DNA of 64,000 bases from Pseudomonas sp. VD-NE ins (lineage in GTDB: Bacteria; Pseudomonadota; Gammaproteobacteria; Pseudomonadales; Pseudomonadaceae), in contig NZ_CP134772.1 in NCBI RefSeq assembly GCF_031882575.1, positions 2,995,001 to 3,059,000 of the forward strand, written 5' to 3'. Of the stretch, positions 44,294 through 53,102 are shown in pieces. A program made the position numbers and the translations under genes. The stretch's first letter is position 1; every line of letters begins with the position of its first letter. A model generated the notes under the pieces. That model did no database searches and had not been told where the DNA came from. It saw only the letters and a list, made by a program, of their open reading frames with translations.

Positions 44294-45109
44294 ATGCACG
44301 CCGACGATGACGGCCCAGAACAGACCCAGGCCACGGCGGCCACGGTCATGTGCTATCACCTGAGCTGGAAGCACCGCGACCTCGACAGCGTCATGGCGCT
44401 GTATCACCCGGACATCCAGTACAACGATTTCTTCCAGAACCGCGTGCTCTGCCTCGACGAGTTGCGCGAATACGTGCGTGTCAGCATGCCGCGAGAGTCC
44501 GACGAACTGCTTGAGCATTGCGACCGCATTCGCGTCGACGGCAACACCGCGTTCATTCAATACGAAGTGACCTTGCGCGGCGGCGACGGGCTGGTGTCGT
44601 TTCGCTCCAGCGAGGCGATCACGGTCAAGGACGGGCTGATCTGGCGCGTCAACGAATATGCCTCGCTGGTGCGCACGCAAACTGCTGGCACGGCGTCCTC
44701 GAGTCAGCGTCCGGCAGTCAGTCGCCTGGGCCTTTCGCCGCGCCAGTTGAGTTTTATGGCTGAAGACCTGCAGCAGTATTTCGACAAACAGCAGCCGTAC
44801 CTCGATCCCGAACTCGACTTGCAGCGGGTGGCGAAGGAGTGCGGGTACAGCCGCAATCAGATTTCCTATCTGCTCAATCAGGTGCTCGGGCAAAGCTTCT
44901 ACCGCTACGTCAATCAGGCGCGCCTGCAACATCTACTGCGCTCGCTCGACAACGCAACGCCGCCGGTACGCATCGATGAACTGGCCTTTGCCGCAGGTTT
45001 CAATTCGTTGTCGGCGTTCTACAGCTGTTTCCGCCAGCACACCGGCCAGTCGCCCAAGGCTTACGCCAAACAAATTTCTTTGCGGGCACGCGCGCAAGAC
45101 ATCAACTGA
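44294..45109 (+). CDS. SnoaL-like domain fused to AraC helix-turn-helix
   Basis: A 271-residue fusion. Residues about 10-130 look like an NTF2/SnoaL fold (HRDLDSVMALYHPDIQYNDF, then EVTLRGGDGLVSFRSSEAIT and GLIWRVNEYA). Residues about 165-265 are an AraC-type double helix-turn-helix (DLQRVAKECGYSRNQISYLL, then IDELAFAAGFNSLSAFYSCF and RQHTGQSPKAYA). SnoaL-like pockets bind small molecules, so the domain probably replaces the usual cupin as the sensor. ATG 44294 is the only good start in frame. The amine oxidase gene starts about 50 bases downstream in the same direction and is the likely target. Confidence 0.87.
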   Translation: MHADDDGPEQTQATAATVMCYHLSWKHRDLDSVMALYHPDIQYNDFFQNRVLCLDELREYVRVSMPRESDELLEHCDRIRVDGNTAFIQYEVTLRGGDGLVSFRSSEAITVKDGLIWRVNEYASLVRTQTAGTASSSQRPAVSRLGLSPRQLSFMAEDLQQYFDKQQPYLDPELDLQRVAKECGYSRNQISYLLNQVLGQSFYRYVNQARLQHLLRSLDNATPPVRIDELAFAAGFNSLSAFYSCFRQHTGQSPKAYAKQISLRARAQDIN

Positions 45110-45161
45110 GCACAGCCACTAGGATCGACGCCATCGAAGGTTTTCAGTGGCGGAGTCTTGC

Positions 45162-46568
45162 ATGCCGGCGTGGCGCACTATCAGTTTGTGGATGGATCAA
45201 CTCGATGAGCCGCTGACCGCGCGGCCCGAGCTTGAACGAGATCTGGACGTCGACGTGGCAATCATCGGCGCGGGTTACACCGGCCTGTGGACCGCGTACT
45301 ACCTGAAGAAACTCGCGCCGGGTCTCGACATTGCAATTGTTGAGGCGCAAACGGCCGGTTTCGGCGCTTCCGGTCGCAATGGCGGCTGGCTGATGGGCAA
45401 TCTGCTTGGCGAAGACCGCTTGCTGGCCGGGCTGTCACCCGAGCAGCGCCGCGCTTCTTTCGATCTGCTGCACAGCATTCCCGATGAAGTGGAAATCGTC
45501 CTCGAGCGCGAAGGCATCGATTGCGATTACCGCAAGGGCGGCGTGCTGTATTGCGCGGCGCGTTACCCGGAGCAGGAAGCCTCGCTGCGGGAGTATCTGG
45601 CCAAACTGCACGCTCAAGGCCTGACTGACGACGATTACCGCTGGCTCAGCCCCGAACAACTCGCCCAACAGATTCGCGTCGCCAAGCCTTATGGCGGGAT
45701 TTACGCGCCGCACGTGGCGACCATCCATCCGGCGAAACTGGTGCGCGGTCTGGCGCGCACCGTGCAGAACATGGGCGTGAAGATCTACGAAAACAGCCCG
45801 GTCACACACTGGCAGGCGGGTAGTTTGCGAACCGCGAAAGCCAGCGTGCGCAGTCGCTGGATCGTGCCAGCCGTCGAAGGTTATTCGGTGACTTTGCCGC
45901 CGCTGGGCCGCTATCAATTGCCGGTGCAAAGCCTGATCGTCGCCACCGAGCCGTTGTCTGCTGCGACCTGGGATGAGATCGGCCTCAATCGTGGCCAAGC
46001 TTTCAGCGAATTCAGCCGTCAGGTCACTTATGGCCAGCGCAGCGCCGACAATCGGCTGATCTTCGGCGCCCGTGGCGGCTACCAGTTCGCCGGCAAGTTG
46101 CGGCATAACTTCGACCTGACCCGCGATGAAGTCGAGCTGCGCCGCTATCTGTTCGGCGAACTGTTCCCGCAACTGAAAAACGTGCAGATCACCCACGCGT
46201 GGGGCGGCAACCTCGGCATGTCCCGTCATTTCAAGCCGCACATGCTTTGCGATCGCGCCAACGGCATCGCGCTGTCCGGCGGTTACGGCGGGGAGGGTGT
46301 CGGTGCGAGCAATCTCGGCGGCCGCACCCTGGCAGATCTGATTCTTGAGCGCGATACGGAACTGGTTCGCCAGCCATGGGTGCTGCCGGACGGCGGCATT
46401 CATGCACTGCGTGCGTGGGAACCGGAGCCGTGCCGCTGGCTTGGCTACAACGCGATCATCAAAAGCTTCGTCCATGAAGACCAGACCCTGGCGAACCCGG
46501 CGACCGCGCCATGGCGGCGCAAACTCGCCAGCCAGGTGGCGGGTTTCATGGAAGGTTTCATGCACTAA
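45162..46568 (+). CDS. FAD-dependent amine oxidoreductase (PuuB/DAO family)
   Basis: A 468-residue flavoprotein of the DAO family resembling gamma-glutamylputrescine oxidase PuuB. FAD binding: VAIIGAGYTGLWTAYYLKK (GxGxxG) at about 32-50, then EAQTAGFGASGRNGGW. A C-terminal HAWGGNLGMSRHFKPHM and SGGYGGEGVGASNLGGRTLA complete the cofactor site. ATG 45162 has GGAG 6 bases upstream; GTG 45147 is an alternative. It should oxidise a C-N bond in an amine and release an aldehyde and hydrogen peroxide. It is followed by a cupin gene and a polyamine-binding-protein gene, and preceded by an AraC-type regulator, which fits polyamine or other amine catabolism. Confidence 0.87.
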   Translation: MPAWRTISLWMDQLDEPLTARPELERDLDVDVAIIGAGYTGLWTAYYLKKLAPGLDIAIVEAQTAGFGASGRNGGWLMGNLLGEDRLLAGLSPEQRRASFDLLHSIPDEVEIVLEREGIDCDYRKGGVLYCAARYPEQEASLREYLAKLHAQGLTDDDYRWLSPEQLAQQIRVAKPYGGIYAPHVATIHPAKLVRGLARTVQNMGVKIYENSPVTHWQAGSLRTAKASVRSRWIVPAVEGYSVTLPPLGRYQLPVQSLIVATEPLSAATWDEIGLNRGQAFSEFSRQVTYGQRSADNRLIFGARGGYQFAGKLRHNFDLTRDEVELRRYLFGELFPQLKNVQITHAWGGNLGMSRHFKPHMLCDRANGIALSGGYGGEGVGASNLGGRTLADLILERDTELVRQPWVLPDGGIHALRAWEPEPCRWLGYNAIIKSFVHEDQTLANPATAPWRRKLASQVAGFMEGFMH

Positions 46569-46598
46569 AAGCCGTTTATTTAAAAGACAGGTCAGACC

Positions 46599-46943
46599 AT
46601 GAGCATTACCCAGTTTAAAAACACCGCAACCCTGCAACTGGATGAGTCCAACCCGGTGGCCGTGCCCCTCGGCGAACCGATCGCGATCGCCTCGACCACC
46701 AGCGTCGAACGCGACGACGGCGTTGAAACCGGCGTCTGGGAATGCACGCCCGGGCGCTGGCGTCGGCAGATCACCGCGCAGGAGTTCTGCCATTTCATTT
46801 CCGGGCGCTGCACGTTCACCCCCGACGGTGGCGGCGAGACCCTGCACATACAAGGTGGCGACGCACTGATGTTGCCGGCCAACACGCTCGGGGTCTGGGA
46901 TATCCAGGAAACCGTGCGTAAGAGTTACGTGCTGATTTTCTGA
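46599..46943 (+). CDS. Small cupin (DUF861/EutQ-like)
   Basis: A 114-residue single-domain cupin. The core strand pattern is ETGVWECTPGRWRRQITAQE, FCHFISGRCTFTPDGGGETL, then GDALMLPANTLGVWDIQETV. Such cupins, close to (S)-ureidoglycine aminohydrolase-like/EutQ proteins, often lie next to DAO-type amine oxidases in Pseudomonas. It is 30 bases after the oxidase gene and 58 before the binding-protein gene, so it belongs to the same operon. It may act on, or sense, an oxidase product; no catalytic residues are clear. Confidence 0.85.
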   Translation: MSITQFKNTATLQLDESNPVAVPLGEPIAIASTTSVERDDGVETGVWECTPGRWRRQITAQEFCHFISGRCTFTPDGGGETLHIQGGDALMLPANTLGVWDIQETVRKSYVLIF

Positions 46944-47001
46944 TTGTTTGATCCTTTGATTGCCTGCCAACAAAAAAGAAAACCCACACAGGAATCGATC
47001 C

Positions 47002-48087
47002 ATGATCCGCAAGACCCTCGCTCTGGCACCGCTGATGCTCGCCGTTTCCCTTGCTCAGGCAGCGGAAACGGTCAAGGTTTACAACTGGTCCGACTACATC
47101 GCGCCCGACACCACCAAGAACTTCGAGAAAGAGACGGGCGTTGGCGTCACCTATGACGTCTACGACAGCAACGAAACCCTCGATGGCAAGTTGATGACCG
47201 GTAAATCCGGTTACGACGTGGTGTTTCCATCCAACCACTTCATGGCCCGGCAGATTCAGGGCGGGGCGCTGAAGAAGCTCGACAAGAGCCAGTTGCCGAA
47301 CTGGAAGAATCTCAATCCGGTGCTGCTCAAAGCGCTGCAAACCAACGACCCGAACAACGAACACGGCTTTCCGTACCTGTGGGGCAGCACCGGCATCGGC
47401 TACAACATCGCCAAAGTCAAAGCCGTGCTCGGCGACAATGCGCCGGTGGACTCCTGGGACCTGATCTTCAAGCCTGAGTACATGGAAAAACTGCAGAAGT
47501 GCGGTGTAGCGATCCTCGACAACGGCCCGGAATTGCTGCCGGCGGCGCTCAACTACCTGGGCCTGCCGCATCACAGCAAAAATCCCGAGGACTATAAAAA
47601 GGCTGAAGCGCTGCTGATGAAAGTGCGGCCGTATGTCAGTTACTTCCACTCCTCGAAATACACCAGCGACCTGGCCAACGGTGACATTTGCGTGGCGGTC
47701 GGTTTCTCCGGCGACATCCTGCAAGCCGAGAATCGTGCCAAGGAAGCGAAAAACGGTGTCGACATCGGCTATGCGATTCCCAAGGAAGGCGCGGCGATCT
47801 GGTTCGACATGGTCGCCATGCCGGCCGATGCGCCGGACGAGAAGGCCGGTTACGCCTTCATGAACTACCTGCTGCGCCCGGACGTGATGGCTGGCATCAG
47901 CAACTATGTGCACTACGCCAATGGCAATGAGCAGGCGGACAGCCTGATCGACCCGGCGATCAAGAATGACACCAAGGTTTATCCGAGCCCGGAAATGATG
48001 GGCAAGCTGTTTGCGTTGGAGGCGATGCCTTTGAATATCGACAGGATTCGCACGCGGGTGTGGAACAAGATTCGGACAGGGAGTTGA
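47002..48087 (+). CDS. Periplasmic polyamine-binding protein (PotF/SpuD family)
   Basis: A 361-residue solute-binding protein. The signal peptide is MIRKTLALAPLMLAVSLAQA; the mature protein begins AETVKVYNWSDYIAPDT, as in PotF and SpuD. Ligand-site residues known in PotF are largely kept (Ser-Asp in NWSDY, FD in AIWFDMVAMP, Tyr in YVHYANGN). The PotF tryptophan in IGWAGD is phenylalanine here (VGFSGD), which may change specificity. ATG 47002 has AGGA 8 bases upstream. No permease or ATPase gene follows, so it must feed a transporter encoded elsewhere or act as a sensor. It is last in the amine operon. Confidence 0.9.
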   Translation: MIRKTLALAPLMLAVSLAQAAETVKVYNWSDYIAPDTTKNFEKETGVGVTYDVYDSNETLDGKLMTGKSGYDVVFPSNHFMARQIQGGALKKLDKSQLPNWKNLNPVLLKALQTNDPNNEHGFPYLWGSTGIGYNIAKVKAVLGDNAPVDSWDLIFKPEYMEKLQKCGVAILDNGPELLPAALNYLGLPHHSKNPEDYKKAEALLMKVRPYVSYFHSSKYTSDLANGDICVAVGFSGDILQAENRAKEAKNGVDIGYAIPKEGAAIWFDMVAMPADAPDEKAGYAFMNYLLRPDVMAGISNYVHYANGNEQADSLIDPAIKNDTKVYPSPEMMGKLFALEAMPLNIDRIRTRVWNKIRTGS

Positions 48088-48162
48088 TCCGGCTTCGTCG
48101 GGAGTCGACACCCGGCGAGCCTTCCTTTTCGGCATATTGGAATAACAGGCTAAGTTTTTATA

Positions 48163-48182
48163 CCTGTCATATCTGACAGGTT
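48163..48182. promoter_or_regulatory. Inverted repeat upstream of the 145-residue unknown gene
   Basis: ACCTGTCA-TATC-TGACAGGT, 8-bp perfect arms around 4 bases, lies 69 bases before the ATG at 48252 and 75 past the binding-protein stop. It has no T-run, so it looks more like an operator than a terminator. Confidence 0.5.
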
Positions 48183-48251
48183 TCAGCCTTGTTGTTTTCC
48201 TTTCTAATAAGACCGAGACCTCTTCGGTCTTTCATGAAAAGGAGAAGGATA

Positions 48252-48689
48252 ATGACCAGCACCGAAAATATTCTTGATATGGCCCAGAGCGTGCGAGGCA
48301 CAATCAAGGGCACGTTCAAGAATCTGAAAACTCAGATCACTTATGACTTTCTTAGCGATTGGGTCTATCGCGACACTCAGGCAGGAAAAACGCGTTTCCA
48401 CGGCACTATGGTTGATCCCGAGCTAGCAGATAAAGGGGTTTCTATCGGTTTGGAGCTTTCAAGTGCTTCTGAAATGGGGCCCGAGATCAATTGGGGCGAT
48501 GAGAAAATTGTTCATCTGAGCCTCACCAAATTTTATCCGCAGCTTTTTTTTCGCGCCAATTCAGGCAGAGTAAAAATTCAACGGCATCTGCCAGAAGATC
48601 GCATCAACGGTTCCCTGATTTTTACCACGGTCGCTAATGACGGCGATCACTACGAAATTGATGTGATCTACGATATCGAGGCTCCCTGA
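48252..48689 (+). CDS. Hypothetical 145-residue protein
   Basis: A soluble protein starting MTSTENILDMAQSVRGTIKG at ATG 48252, with a strong GGAGAAGGAT site directly upstream. A short amphipathic helix (about 5-25) precedes a beta-rich body (KTRFHGTMVDPELADKGVSI, GSLIFTTVANDGDHYEIDVI). There is no signal peptide and I do not recognise the family. GC content is below that of the neighbours. An inverted repeat sits upstream. A single-gene accessory unit is likely. Confidence 0.65.
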   Translation: MTSTENILDMAQSVRGTIKGTFKNLKTQITYDFLSDWVYRDTQAGKTRFHGTMVDPELADKGVSIGLELSSASEMGPEINWGDEKIVHLSLTKFYPQLFFRANSGRVKIQRHLPEDRINGSLIFTTVANDGDHYEIDVIYDIEAP

Positions 48690-49156
48690 TCGATTTTTGC
48701 GGGCCTGATTTCTGGGAGCGAACCCGCTCGAGAAAGTGATGAGCCGTTCGGCATCAAGGGTGTTGGATAAAACGCTTTCGCGAGCAGGCTCGCTCCCACA
48801 CTTCACCCGTATGGTTGATTAATCGTTGATATCAATACACTGGCATCGCACTAATAAAGTGCGGAAAAGTGAGACGTGCCTAACAAAAAACAACTTACCC
48901 ATATTTAATATTTAAATAGAAAATCGTCAGACAATTAGGCGAAAGCCGCGCAACTAAAACATTCTTTCATCCCCGCACGCTTTGTTTACGGCAGTTTCTG
49001 GAAACAGCTCGATTTGATCTCAAAAAAATCCTTTACGGCAGATTTCAAATTGTGTCAGGTTTCTTACGCCTTCATTGGGCGAGTGATAGGACGATCTCGC
49101 CAGAGAGAGTCCTATCGGACAAAAACTGTTCCATTGCTAAACAAGGAAGTGTGTTT
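48690..49156. other. Intergenic region upstream of aprA
   Basis: About 470 bases. The left part holds an imperfect palindromic repeat (48714-48800). From about 48830 to 49040 it is AT-rich and should contain the aprA promoter and control sites. I cannot place the -10/-35 with confidence, and see no coding region. Confidence 0.6.
48714..48800. repeat. Imperfect palindromic intergenic repeat (Pseudomonas REP-like)
   Basis: GGGAGCGAACCCGCTCGAGA on the left mirrors CGCGAGCAGGCTCGCTCCC on the right, with about 36 bases between. The 'GGGAGCGAGCCTGCTCGCGA' form is a very common intergenic repeat in P. fluorescens-group genomes. Confidence 0.75.
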
Positions 49157-50602
49157 ATGTCGAAAGTTAAAGCGAATGCTATTGATACCGCCGAACAGGC
49201 TTTTCAGCTGTCTGCCTTCAGCTCGGCGTACAACCAGATCAATAGCTTCAGCCATCAGTACGACCGTGGCGGCAACCTCACGGTCAATGGCAAACCCTCC
49301 TTCTCCGTCGACCAGGCCGCAACCCAGTTGCTGCGCGACGGCGCTGCCTACCAGGACAAGGACGGCAGCGGCAAGATCGAACTCACCTATACGTTCCTGA
49401 CTTCGGCATCGTCCAGCACGATGAACAAGCACGGGATCAGCGGGTTCAGTCAGTTCAGTGCACAACAACAAGCCCAGGCCAAGCTCGCCATGCAATCCTG
49501 GGCTGACGTGGCCAACGTGACCTTCACCGAGAAAGCCTCGGGCGGTGACGGCCACATGACCTTCGGTAACTACAGCGGTGGCCAGGATGGCGCTGCAGCG
49601 TTCGCTTATCTGCCAGGCACTGGCGCCGGCTATGACGGTACCTCGTGGTACCTGATCAACAGTGGCTACACGCAGAACAAGAATCCGGATCTGAACAACT
49701 ACGGTCGTCAGACCCTGACTCACGAGATCGGCCACAGCCTGGGTCTCGCTCACCCTGGCGACTACAACGCCGGTAATGGCAACCCGACCTACAACGATGC
49801 GTCCTACGGGCAAGACACCCGCGGCTACAGCGTCATGAGCTACTGGAGCGAAAGCAACACCAATCAGAACTTCAGCAAGGGCGGTGTCGAAGCGTATTCG
49901 TCCGGCCCGCTGATGGACGATATCGCTGCCATCCAGAAGCTCTACGGTGCCAACACCACCACCCGTACCGGTGACACCACCTACGGCTTCAACTCCAACA
50001 CTGGCCGCGATTTCCTCAGCGCTTCGTCGTCGAGTGACAAAGTGGTGTTCTCGGTGTGGGATGCCGGCGGCAAGGATACTCTGGACTTCTCGGGTTTCAC
50101 CCAGAACCAGAAGATCAATCTCAATGATGCCTCGTTCTCCGACGTTGGCGGCCTGGTGGGCAACGTGTCCATCGCCAAGGGCGCGATCATCGAGAACGCC
50201 ATCGGCGGTTCGGGTAACGATCTGCTGATCGGCAACAGCGTGGCCAACGAGCTGAAGGGCGGTGCCGGCAACGACATCCTCTACGGCGCTGGCGGTGCCG
50301 ACAAGCTGTGGGGCGGTGCCGGTTCGGACACCTTTGTGTTTGCGGCCAGCTCGGACTCCAAGCCGGGGGCGATCGATCAGATCCTCGATTTCGTCAGCGG
50401 TCTGGACAAAATCGACCTGAGCGGTATCACCAACGGTTCCGGCCTGCACTTCGTCAGCAGCTTCACCGGTGCTGCCGGTGACGCAGTCCTGACGTCGTCG
50501 GGCGGCAACAGCCTGCTGTCGGTGGACTTCTCCGGCCACGGCGTGGCGGACTTCCAGGTCAGCACCGTTGGCCAGGCAGCCACCAGCGACATCGTCGCGT
50601 GA
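49157..50602 (+). CDS. aprA: Serralysin-type alkaline metalloprotease AprA (AprX)
   Basis: A 481-residue secreted zinc protease (M10B). The zinc motif [11 protein letters not shown] begins at His189, with catalytic Glu190 and zinc ligands His193 and His199. The Met-turn is SVMSYW. C-terminal RTX calcium repeats ([28 protein letters not shown]) precede an uncleaved type I secretion signal ending DIVA. The start ATG 49157 has AAGGAAG 8 bases upstream; there is a short propeptide and no Sec signal. It is exported by AprDEF downstream. This is the heat-stable protease of milk-spoiling P. fluorescens, with roles in nutrient acquisition and insect or plant interaction. Confidence 0.96.
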   Translation: MSKVKANAIDTAEQAFQLSAFSSAYNQINSFSHQYDRGGNLTVNGKPSFSVDQAATQLLRDGAAYQDKDGSGKIELTYTFLTSASSSTMNKHGISGFSQFSAQQQAQAKLAMQSWADVANVTFTEKASGGDGHMTFGNYSGGQDGAAAFAYLPGTGAGYDGTSWYLINSGYTQNKNPDLNNYGRQTLTHEIGHSLGLAHPGDYNAGNGNPTYNDASYGQDTRGYSVMSYWSESNTNQNFSKGGVEAYSSGPLMDDIAAIQKLYGANTTTRTGDTTYGFNSNTGRDFLSASSSSDKVVFSVWDAGGKDTLDFSGFTQNQKINLNDASFSDVGGLVGNVSIAKGAIIENAIGGSGNDLLIGNSVANELKGGAGNDILYGAGGADKLWGGAGSDTFVFAASSDSKPGAIDQILDFVSGLDKIDLSGITNGSGLHFVSSFTGAAGDAVLTSSGGNSLLSVDFSGHGVADFQVSTVGQAATSDIVA

Positions 50603-50612
50603 TGTAGCAGTG

Positions 50613-50644
50613 GAAAGCGGCGTGTGATGCGCCGCTTTCTTTGC
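50613..50644 (+). terminator. Intrinsic terminator/attenuator between aprA and aprI
   Basis: GAAAGCGGCG (50613-50622) pairs with CGCCGCTTTC (50630-50639), followed by TTTGC. It lies 10 bases past the aprA stop and 52 before aprI, so it could end most transcripts and make aprA the most abundant message. Confidence 0.75.
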
Positions 50645-50695
50645 TTGCATCGTGTTGGTCGGTAAGTAAGGCTACACGCCGGAGCGAATATTCCC

Positions 50696-51124
50696 ATGAT
50701 CAGTAAAGCTTTTACCTACAGGGTGGCGGCGTGGCTTTCGGCGGCGCTCATGATGATTTCAGGAGAAACCAGTATGGCAAGCAGCCAGAGACTTGAAGAA
50801 CCCTCGGTGTTTGCCGGGGAATGGCAAGCGACATTGTCTACCCGGGATGATGATCGAGAAGCGCAGAAGCAGCAGGACAAGCCTTCGAATACTTGCCTGA
50901 TCGACCTTGAATCCAATCAGACCTTGGGCAAAGGGGCCGACTGTCTCGGTGCATGGCTTGAGCAAACCCCGATCGGTTGGTTTCCCGATCCGGACGGCCT
51001 GTCGATTACCGGCAAGGAGGGCTCAAGAATCCAGTTTTTCAGCCGACAACGTGACGGGCTTTATCTGACCACTTTGAAGTCAGGTCTGGTGATTACGCTT
51101 GAGCGCGCGGCGCAACAGCCTTGA
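50696..51124 (+). CDS. aprI: Alkaline protease inhibitor AprI (Inh family)
   Basis: A 142-residue protein of the serralysin-inhibitor family (I38). An N-terminal signal peptide (about 1-28, ending near TSMASS) targets it to the periplasm. The mature part has FAGEWQATLSTRDD and a cysteine pair (in NTCLIDLES and DCLGAW) as in Inh proteins. The N-terminal arm (SSQRLEEPS) is the part that inserts in the protease active site in known structures. It protects the cell from mis-localised AprA. It lies between aprA and aprD, the standard position. Confidence 0.9.
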   Translation: MISKAFTYRVAAWLSAALMMISGETSMASSQRLEEPSVFAGEWQATLSTRDDDREAQKQQDKPSNTCLIDLESNQTLGKGADCLGAWLEQTPIGWFPDPDGLSITGKEGSRIQFFSRQRDGLYLTTLKSGLVITLERAAQQP

Positions 51125-51326
51125 TTATCCAGACGGCGACAAAGTTTTAATATAAGGCGCCATGCGATGGTTATAAGTAACGCTGAGCGGCAACTGCACC
51201 GCAATTATTCGCGCAAGTTGTTATGAAAGTGTAAGCGGTAGACCAAAAAGCAAGTTCCGACATAGTGCGGTTAATTAATTCGACTCTCGCCAATGAGTGG
51301 CGGGAAATATTTTCCAGGAATAATCA

Positions 51327-53102
51327 ATGAAGATGGCGAAGGCCCCAGCCACCGCGCCCTTATTCAAGGCATTGGGTGACTATAAAAGTATCCTGATCAG
51401 CGTCGGCTGCTTTACCGCGCTGATTAACGTGCTGATGCTGGTGCCCTCCATCTATATGCTTCAGGTCTACGACCGGGTGCTGTCCTCGCAGAACGAAACG
51501 ACCCTGGCGATGCTGTCGCTGATGGTGGTGGGATTCTTCGCCTTTATCGGCCTGCTGGAAGTGGTGCGCAGCTTTATCGTGATCCGCATCGGCAGTCAGT
51601 TGGAGCGCCGTTTCAACCTGCGCGTCTATCAAGCCGCGTTCGAGCGCAACCTGTTCAAAGGCGAGGGCAACGCCGGGCAGTCGCTGGGTGACCTGACACA
51701 CATTCGCCAATTCGTCACCGGACCCGCGCTGTTCGCATTTTTCGATGCGCCGTGGTTCCCGGTCTATCTGTTCGTGATTTACCTGTTCAACGTCTGGCTC
51801 GGCGTACTGGCCACGGCGGGCGCATTGCTGCTGATCGGGCTGGCCTGCCTGAACGAGTACATGACCAAAAAGCCGTTGGGCGAAGCCGCCGGTTATTCGC
51901 AGAAGTCCAGCCAGTTGGCCACCAGCCATCTGCACAACGCCGAAACCATTCAGGCGATGGGCATGCTCGGTTCCCTGCGCAAACGCTGGTTCCAGGTGCA
52001 CTCGCGGTTCCTCGGTCTGCAGAATCAGGCCAGCGACACCGGTGCGGTGATCAGTTCGTTGAGCAAAACCCTGCGCCTGTGCCTGCAATCGTTGGTCTTG
52101 GGCCTGGGCGCATTGCTGGTGATCAAGGGCGACATGACGGCCGGGATGATGATCGCCGGTTCGATCTTGATGGGCCGCGTACTGAGCCCTATCGACCAGT
52201 TGATTGCCGTGTGGAAGCAGTGGAGCGGGGCGAAGCTGGCTTACCGCCGTCTCGATGCGCTGCTGCAAGCCTTCCCGCCGAGTGACGACGCCATGGCGCT
52301 GCCGGCGCCGAAAGGCCAGATCACCTTCGAACAAGTGAGCGCCGGCCCTCCGGGGCAGCGCACGGCAACGTTGCAGATGGTCAATTTCAATCTGAATGCC
52401 GGCGAAGTACTCGGTGTGCTCGGCGCATCCGGTTCCGGTAAATCGACGCTGGCCCGTGTGCTGGTCGGTGTCTGGCCGACCCTCGGCGGCACTGTGCGCC
52501 TCGATGGCGCGGATATACATCGCTGGAACCGCGATGACCTTGGCCCGTACATCGGCTACCTGCCGCAAGACATCGAGCTGTTCAGCGGCAGCATCGCTGA
52601 GAACATCGCCCGTTTCAGCGAGGCCGATCCGCAGAAAGTCGTCGCCGCCGCGCAACAGGCCGGCGTGCACGAAATGATCCTGCGTCTGCCGCAAGGCTAC
52701 GACACGCAACTGGGCGAGGATGGCAGTGGCTTGTCCGGCGGCCAGAAACAGCGTGTGGCCCTGGCGCGTTCGATGTATGGCACGCCGAGCCTGGTGGTGC
52801 TGGATGAACCGAATTCCAACCTCGACACCGTCGGTGAAGCCGCATTGGCCAGCGCCATTGCCGCGCTTAAAGCGCAAGGCACCACGGTGGTGCTGGTGAC
52901 GCACCGTTCTTCGGTGTTGGCCCAGGCCGACAAGCTGCTGGTACTCAATGACGGGCGTCTGCAAGCCTTCGGCCCGAGTCAGGACGTGCTCAAGGCACTC
53001 TCCGGCCAGCAAGACCAACAGCGGGAAAAAGCTGCACAGGCACCGGGCGGGCTCAGCATGAGCCGACAGTATCAGCCCTCGACAAGGAATTCGGGTGTAT
53101 GA
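51327..53102 (+). CDS. aprD: Type I secretion ABC permease/ATPase AprD
   Basis: A 591-residue inner-membrane ABC exporter. The N-terminal transmembrane domain spans about 20-300 (KALGDYKSILISVGCFTALI, with QVYDRVLSSQNETTLAML). The ATPase domain has Walker A GASGSGKST, signature LSGGQKQRVALARSM, and Walker B LVVLDEPNSNLD. There is no C39 peptidase domain, as expected for RTX protease/lipase exporters (PrtD/HasD type). The start ATG 51327 has AGGAA upstream. It overlaps aprE by ATGA. It recognises the C-terminal signals of AprA and probably LipA. Confidence 0.95.
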   Translation: MKMAKAPATAPLFKALGDYKSILISVGCFTALINVLMLVPSIYMLQVYDRVLSSQNETTLAMLSLMVVGFFAFIGLLEVVRSFIVIRIGSQLERRFNLRVYQAAFERNLFKGEGNAGQSLGDLTHIRQFVTGPALFAFFDAPWFPVYLFVIYLFNVWLGVLATAGALLLIGLACLNEYMTKKPLGEAAGYSQKSSQLATSHLHNAETIQAMGMLGSLRKRWFQVHSRFLGLQNQASDTGAVISSLSKTLRLCLQSLVLGLGALLVIKGDMTAGMMIAGSILMGRVLSPIDQLIAVWKQWSGAKLAYRRLDALLQAFPPSDDAMALPAPKGQITFEQVSAGPPGQRTATLQMVNFNLNAGEVLGVLGASGSGKSTLARVLVGVWPTLGGTVRLDGADIHRWNRDDLGPYIGYLPQDIELFSGSIAENIARFSEADPQKVVAAAQQAGVHEMILRLPQGYDTQLGEDGSGLSGGQKQRVALARSMYGTPSLVVLDEPNSNLDTVGEAALASAIAALKAQGTTVVLVTHRSSVLAQADKLLVLNDGRLQAFGPSQDVLKALSGQQDQQREKAAQAPGGLSMSRQYQPSTRNSGV

